This document shows, one piece after another, positions 6,816 through 9,212 of a stretch of 9,212 bases of DNA (positions are counted from its first letter, which is position 1; every line of letters starts with the position of its first letter). The notes beneath the pieces were generated by a model. The model had not been told where the DNA came from. It did not search any database and saw only the letters and a program-made list of their open reading frames with translations. The stretch comes from JAFDVL01 sp031398365 (GTDB lineage: Bacteria; Acidobacteriota; Blastocatellia; RBC074): the NCBI GenBank assembly GCA_031398365.1, contig JANNND010000356.1:1-9212 (forward strand), written 5' to 3'. Position numbers and translations under genes: made by a program.

Positions 6816-8612
6816 TTACAATCGCGGTGTCGGTGGTTTGTTCGGCTTATCCCAGGCGAATGCGCCTTTGACCTTCAGCTTACGTTTGTAGACCTTGTCA
6901 CCGCACAGCGCAAACAACGTATCGGAATTCTCGCCGCCAAAGGTCAGGTTCGCAATCCGACCATTCGGTGTCGGGATGATCGCATTCACGCGCCCCGCTT
7001 GATCGCAGACTTGAATGCCCATCTTCGTAGCGATATACAAGCGGCCATCGCGGTCTACGCGCATGCCGTCGGATTGGCTGCTGTCATCGGTGTCGGGGAC
7101 GTGCAGCCAGTAATATTTTTGCTTATGCTGCAACGTGCCGTCCGGCTTAATTTGAAAGCTATAGACCCAATGCGAGCGCATATCGTCCACGTAAAGCAAC
7201 GTCTGATCGGGCGACATTGTAATGCCGTTCGGGAAGATCAAGCCCATATCCACGACACTTTTTTCACCATTCGGTTTGATGAGCCAGACTTTGCTCGGCT
7301 CAGCGCCGGTGCCGGGATTTGTGACGTAAACATTGCCGTTGCTGCCAACCACGACATCATTGCCCTTGAAGCCTTCGGCAATCACGGTGGACTTGCCACT
7401 GGTATCCCACGCGACAATTTTTTGCTCCACCACTGAAGCAGCATACAGTCGTCCATCCGGCCCAAAATTTTGTCCGTCGCAACGTTTGTTGTCGGCGATG
7501 AACAAACTGACTTTGCCGTCCAAGCCGATCTTGTATGTCTTGCTGTTCGTCACGTCATTGAAGAAGACTTCGCCCTTGGTGTTGGTGGCCGCGCCTTCGG
7601 TGAAGCGATAGCCGTCCGCCACCAATTGCCAGCCTTCGCCCGGAACCAGCAAATCGTTCAGCGTATTGTTTTTGCTGGTGCCTGCTTTGACCGGATTCGG
7701 CCAATCTTTCCACAGCCATTTCATCGCATCAGGAAATAAAGCTGTACCCTGCCTGCCATTGTGTGCGCCTTCGCCCCAAGCGTGTTGGACTTCATAGCCC
7801 GCGAAAGTCAACGCGCGTTCCATCGTTAGATTCGCCATCCACCAATCACCTGCGTAGATGTTTTGATCATTCGATCCGTCCTGCAAAAAGATACGCAGCG
7901 GCTTCGGCTCATATTTGCGCAGCAACGTGTGAATGCGGTCGCCGCCACGCAAACCCACATATGTGCCAATCGTGCTAAACACGCGGCTGAATTCGTTCGG
8001 GCGCTCCCACGCGGCAGTGAAGGCAGCAATCGCGCCGCTCGACGAACCCCCAATCGCGCGATCATTACCATTCCTGGACAACCGCAGCGCGCGTCCGTCC
8101 GAAGCCGTTTTCGTTTCGACATCGGGCAGGATTTCTTCGAGGATGAAGCGCGCGTAATTGTCGCCCAAGCCGTCATATTCATAGCTGCGATTGAAACGAT
8201 CCAACGCGGCATTGGTGTCTTTCGGATCATTTGGATTGGTGCGCGCCGCATACTCTGGTGCTTTGACAATGCCTGGCCGCACGAACACGCCAATCGTGAC
8301 GGGTATTTCTTTTTTGTGAATCAAATTGTCGAACACGACAGGCGCATTCCATTGCAAGCCATCTTGATTGACGTATACACACGCGGCTGTGTCGGGTTTG
8401 TACTGCGCAGGGATATAGACCCAATATTCACGCCACGTGCCGGGAAAGATTTTGGAGGTTTCAAACGTGAACTTCAGCACTTCGCCTTTCGGCACATTGG
8501 GCTGTACTTGCGAATCAGGATGCACAGGGTACGTTTCCTGCGGCTGATTGGTTTGCGCGGCAATGGAAATTGCGAGAAAGAGAATCGTCAGGCTCAAGCG
8601 GAGCAGCTTCAT
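6816..8612 (-). CDS. Secreted esterase fused to SMP-30/gluconolactonase domain
   Basis: The protein has 598 residues. Start: the ATG at 8612 has an AAAGGA motif 9 bases upstream and begins a signal peptide (MKLLRLSLTILFLAISIAAQ, 1-20); an in-frame ATG at 8732 adds 40 residues from the repeat-bearing intergenic region. The first half (about 40-305) is an alpha/beta-hydrolase of the Fes/esterase D type: YWVYIPAQY, ERPNEFSR context, nucleophile S191 in G-S-S-S-G, likely acid D245 or D249 (FLQDGSNDQN) and H284 (GEGAHNGRQG). The second half (about 320-585) is a beta-propeller of the SMP-30/gluconolactonase group with candidate metal ligands E339 (RFTEGAA), N462 (FPNGITMSPD) and D515 (QSDGMRVDRDG). 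The protein may hydrolyse sugar esters and lactones outside the cytoplasm; substrate is unknown. Confidence 0.93.
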   Translation of the reverse strand: MKLLRLSLTILFLAISIAAQTNQPQETYPVHPDSQVQPNVPKGEVLKFTFETSKIFPGTWREYWVYIPAQYKPDTAACVYVNQDGLQWNAPVVFDNLIHKKEIPVTIGVFVRPGIVKAPEYAARTNPNDPKDTNAALDRFNRSYEYDGLGDNYARFILEEILPDVETKTASDGRALRLSRNGNDRAIGGSSSGAIAAFTAAWERPNEFSRVFSTIGTYVGLRGGDRIHTLLRKYEPKPLRIFLQDGSNDQNIYAGDWWMANLTMERALTFAGYEVQHAWGEGAHNGRQGTALFPDAMKWLWKDWPNPVKAGTSKNNTLNDLLVPGEGWQLVADGYRFTEGAATNTKGEVFFNDVTNSKTYKIGLDGKVSLFIADNKRCDGQNFGPDGRLYAASVVEQKIVAWDTSGKSTVIAEGFKGNDVVVGSNGNVYVTNPGTGAEPSKVWLIKPNGEKSVVDMGLIFPNGITMSPDQTLLYVDDMRSHWVYSFQIKPDGTLQHKQKYYWLHVPDTDDSSQSDGMRVDRDGRLYIATKMGIQVCDQAGRVNAIIPTPNGRIANLTFGGENSDTLFALCGDKVYKRKLKVKGAFAWDKPNKPPTPRL

Positions 8613-8621
8613 TTCAGGTTG

Positions 8622-8627
8622 TCCTTT
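8622..8627 (-). promoter_or_regulatory. Ribosome binding site of esterase/gluconolactonase gene
   Basis: On the minus strand AAAGGA lies 9 bases before the ATG at 8612 and supports the start that exposes the signal peptide. Confidence 0.65.
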
Positions 8628-8673
8628 CAGAGGTTGAATCATTGGCGAGATTATTTGCACTGTAGCGAGGGGA

Positions 8674-8700
8674 GCGCAAACTGTCAGTTTGCGTCGCAAA
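8674..8700. repeat. Palindromic repeat, copy 1 (gcgcaaactg core)
   Basis: The sequence cgcaaactg (8675-8683), one base, then cagtttgcg (8685-8693) is a perfect 9-bp inverted repeat. It is followed by t and cgcaaa (8695-8700), a second partial left arm that can pair instead with tttgcg (8688-8693). It lies about 60-90 bp upstream of the esterase/gluconolactonase start and shares agcgcaaactg with copy 2. Confidence 0.8.
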
Positions 8701-8731
8701 GGCACGAACCCGCTCAGTAAATACCAAATCA

Positions 8732-8743
8732 TTCGTTAACGAA
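8732..8743. promoter_or_regulatory. Perfect 12-bp palindrome, possible operator
   Basis: ttcgttaacgaa is fully self-complementary. It sits between the two larger palindromes, 120 bp upstream of the esterase/gluconolactonase start and 28 bp after the SDR stop. Perfect short palindromes of this kind can be binding sites for dimeric regulators, but no regulator gene is visible in the window, so this is only a candidate. Confidence 0.35.
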
Positions 8744-8744
8744 C

Positions 8745-8767
8745 AGCGCAAACTGACGGTTTGCGCC
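8745..8767. repeat. Palindromic repeat, copy 2 (gcgcaaactg core); possible terminator of SDR gene
   Basis: Arms gcgcaaac (8746-8753) and gtttgcgc (8759-8766) pair over 8 bp with a 5-base loop. The 11-mer agcgcaaactg (8745-8755) also occurs at 8673-8683. The hairpin begins 4 bases after the SDR stop on the minus strand and is followed there by tgttcgtt, so it could also serve as a weak terminator. Confidence 0.75.
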
Positions 8768-8770
8768 AGG

Positions 8771-9212
8771 TTATCCGGCAATCGTGATTCCGCCATCCAT
8801 CACAATCTGTTGTCCGGTAGTCCAAGCGCCAGCTTTTGACGCTAAGAAAACGGCAGCACCTGCGATGTCTTCGGGTTCACCAATGCGGCGCAAGGGCGTA
8901 GTCGCTTCGGCGTGCGCGAGCAATTTGGGGTTCTCCCACAAGGCTTTGGCAAAGTCGGTTTTGACCAGGCCGGGCGCAATCGCATTGACGCGAACATTGT
9001 GCGGCCCCCATTCGACGGCCAGATTGCGCACGAGTTGAAAATCCGCCGCTTTGGAAATGCAGTACAAACCGAGCGTGGTCGAACCTTTCAGGCCGCCAAT
9101 GCTGGACACAATGATGACGCTGCCATCCTTGCGTTCAGCCATTTCGGGCAAAACCATATTGCACAGCCAGAGATTGCTTTGAATATTGACGGCCATCACC
9201 TTTGTGAACACC
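8771..9212 (-). CDS. SDR family oxidoreductase, C-terminal part, 5' truncated by window edge
   Basis: The minus-strand frame is open from the right edge to the TAA at 8773-8771, giving 147 codons. The GTG at 9211 is internal, since the family continues upstream (x-F-x-KVMAVN). Visible classical SDR residues are the Asn of MAVNIQSN, the Ser of SVIIVSSIGG, and Y-C-I-S-K giving the catalytic Tyr and Lys. These are followed by VRVNAIAPGLVKTDF, the RIGEPEDIAGAAVFLAS helix and the final TGQQIVMDGG, as in FabG-like enzymes. The N-terminal GxxxGxG cofactor motif lies outside the window. It catalyses an NAD(P)-dependent alcohol/ketone interconversion of unknown substrate. The esterase/gluconolactonase gene follows 158 bp downstream on the same strand. 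Confidence 0.94.
   Translation of the reverse strand, partial: VFTKVMAVNIQSNLWLCNMVLPEMAERKDGSVIIVSSIGGLKGSTTLGLYCISKAADFQLVRNLAVEWGPHNVRVNAIAPGLVKTDFAKALWENPKLLAHAEATTPLRRIGEPEDIAGAAVFLASKAGAWTTGQQIVMDGGITIAG

Noticed and set aside
7863..8720. Long plus-strand open frame of 285 codons
   Set aside because: It lies antisense to the esterase/gluconolactonase gene, whose protein has clear domains and a signal peptide. The antisense translation is Arg/His/Ala-rich with no recognisable domain, as expected of a shadow frame.
8613..8732. 40-residue N-terminal extension of the esterase/gluconolactonase
   Set aside because: It would bury the signal peptide and is translated through the palindromic repeat; the ATG at 8612 has a good Shine-Dalgarno motif.
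8674..8767. CRISPR-like array
   Set aside because: There are only two palindromic copies, they differ in the right arm, and no regular spacers or cas genes are present.

Overview
The window (about 9.2 kb, roughly 50-55% GC) reads as ordinary chromosomal DNA from an environmental heterotroph. A DUF1553 protein, a Tat-exported DUF1501 protein and a DUF1080 sugar-hydrolase-like protein, together with an esterase-gluconolactonase fusion, occur in this combination in Acidobacteriota, Planctomycetota and Verrucomicrobiota. An acidobacterium (Blastocatellia-like) is my best guess, but no marker gene here proves it. No tRNA, rRNA, CRISPR array, insertion sequence or integrase is visible.

Left half, + strand. 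Positions 3-812 hold the C-terminal part of a DUF1553 protein whose start lies outside the window. It is followed by a membrane-anchored or secreted DUF1080 protein (871-1635), a short MgtC/SapB-type membrane protein (1738-2232) and a DUF1501 protein (2229-3650) that overlaps the MgtC gene by 4 bp. DUF1553 and DUF1501 genes usually sit next to each other; here a sugar-hydrolase-like gene and an MgtC gene lie between them. A low-GC pair follows: an unrecognised three-segment membrane protein (3652-4029, one base after DUF1501) and an Rpn/PD-(D/E)XK nuclease-like protein with a DUF4351-type tail (4079-5131).

Right half, - strand. Reading in the direction of transcription: the C-terminal part of an SDR oxidoreductase (9212-8771), a secreted esterase plus SMP-30/gluconolactonase fusion (8612-6816), a zinc alcohol dehydrogenase (6703-5684) and a DEDDh exonuclease (5661-5140). 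The exonuclease gene converges on the nuclease-like gene with 8 bp between the stop codons. The SDR, esterase/lactonase and alcohol dehydrogenase could act together on oxidised sugars or esters, but that is inferred only from position and family.

The three largest gaps each carry a different palindromic or tandem repeat: 1636-1735, 6731-6804 and 8674-8767. Two of them create false upstream start codons for the next gene. Sequence related to the first repeat also lies in frame inside the DUF1553 gene. No clear new defence or mobile system is visible; the repeats and the gene arrangement are the most unusual features.
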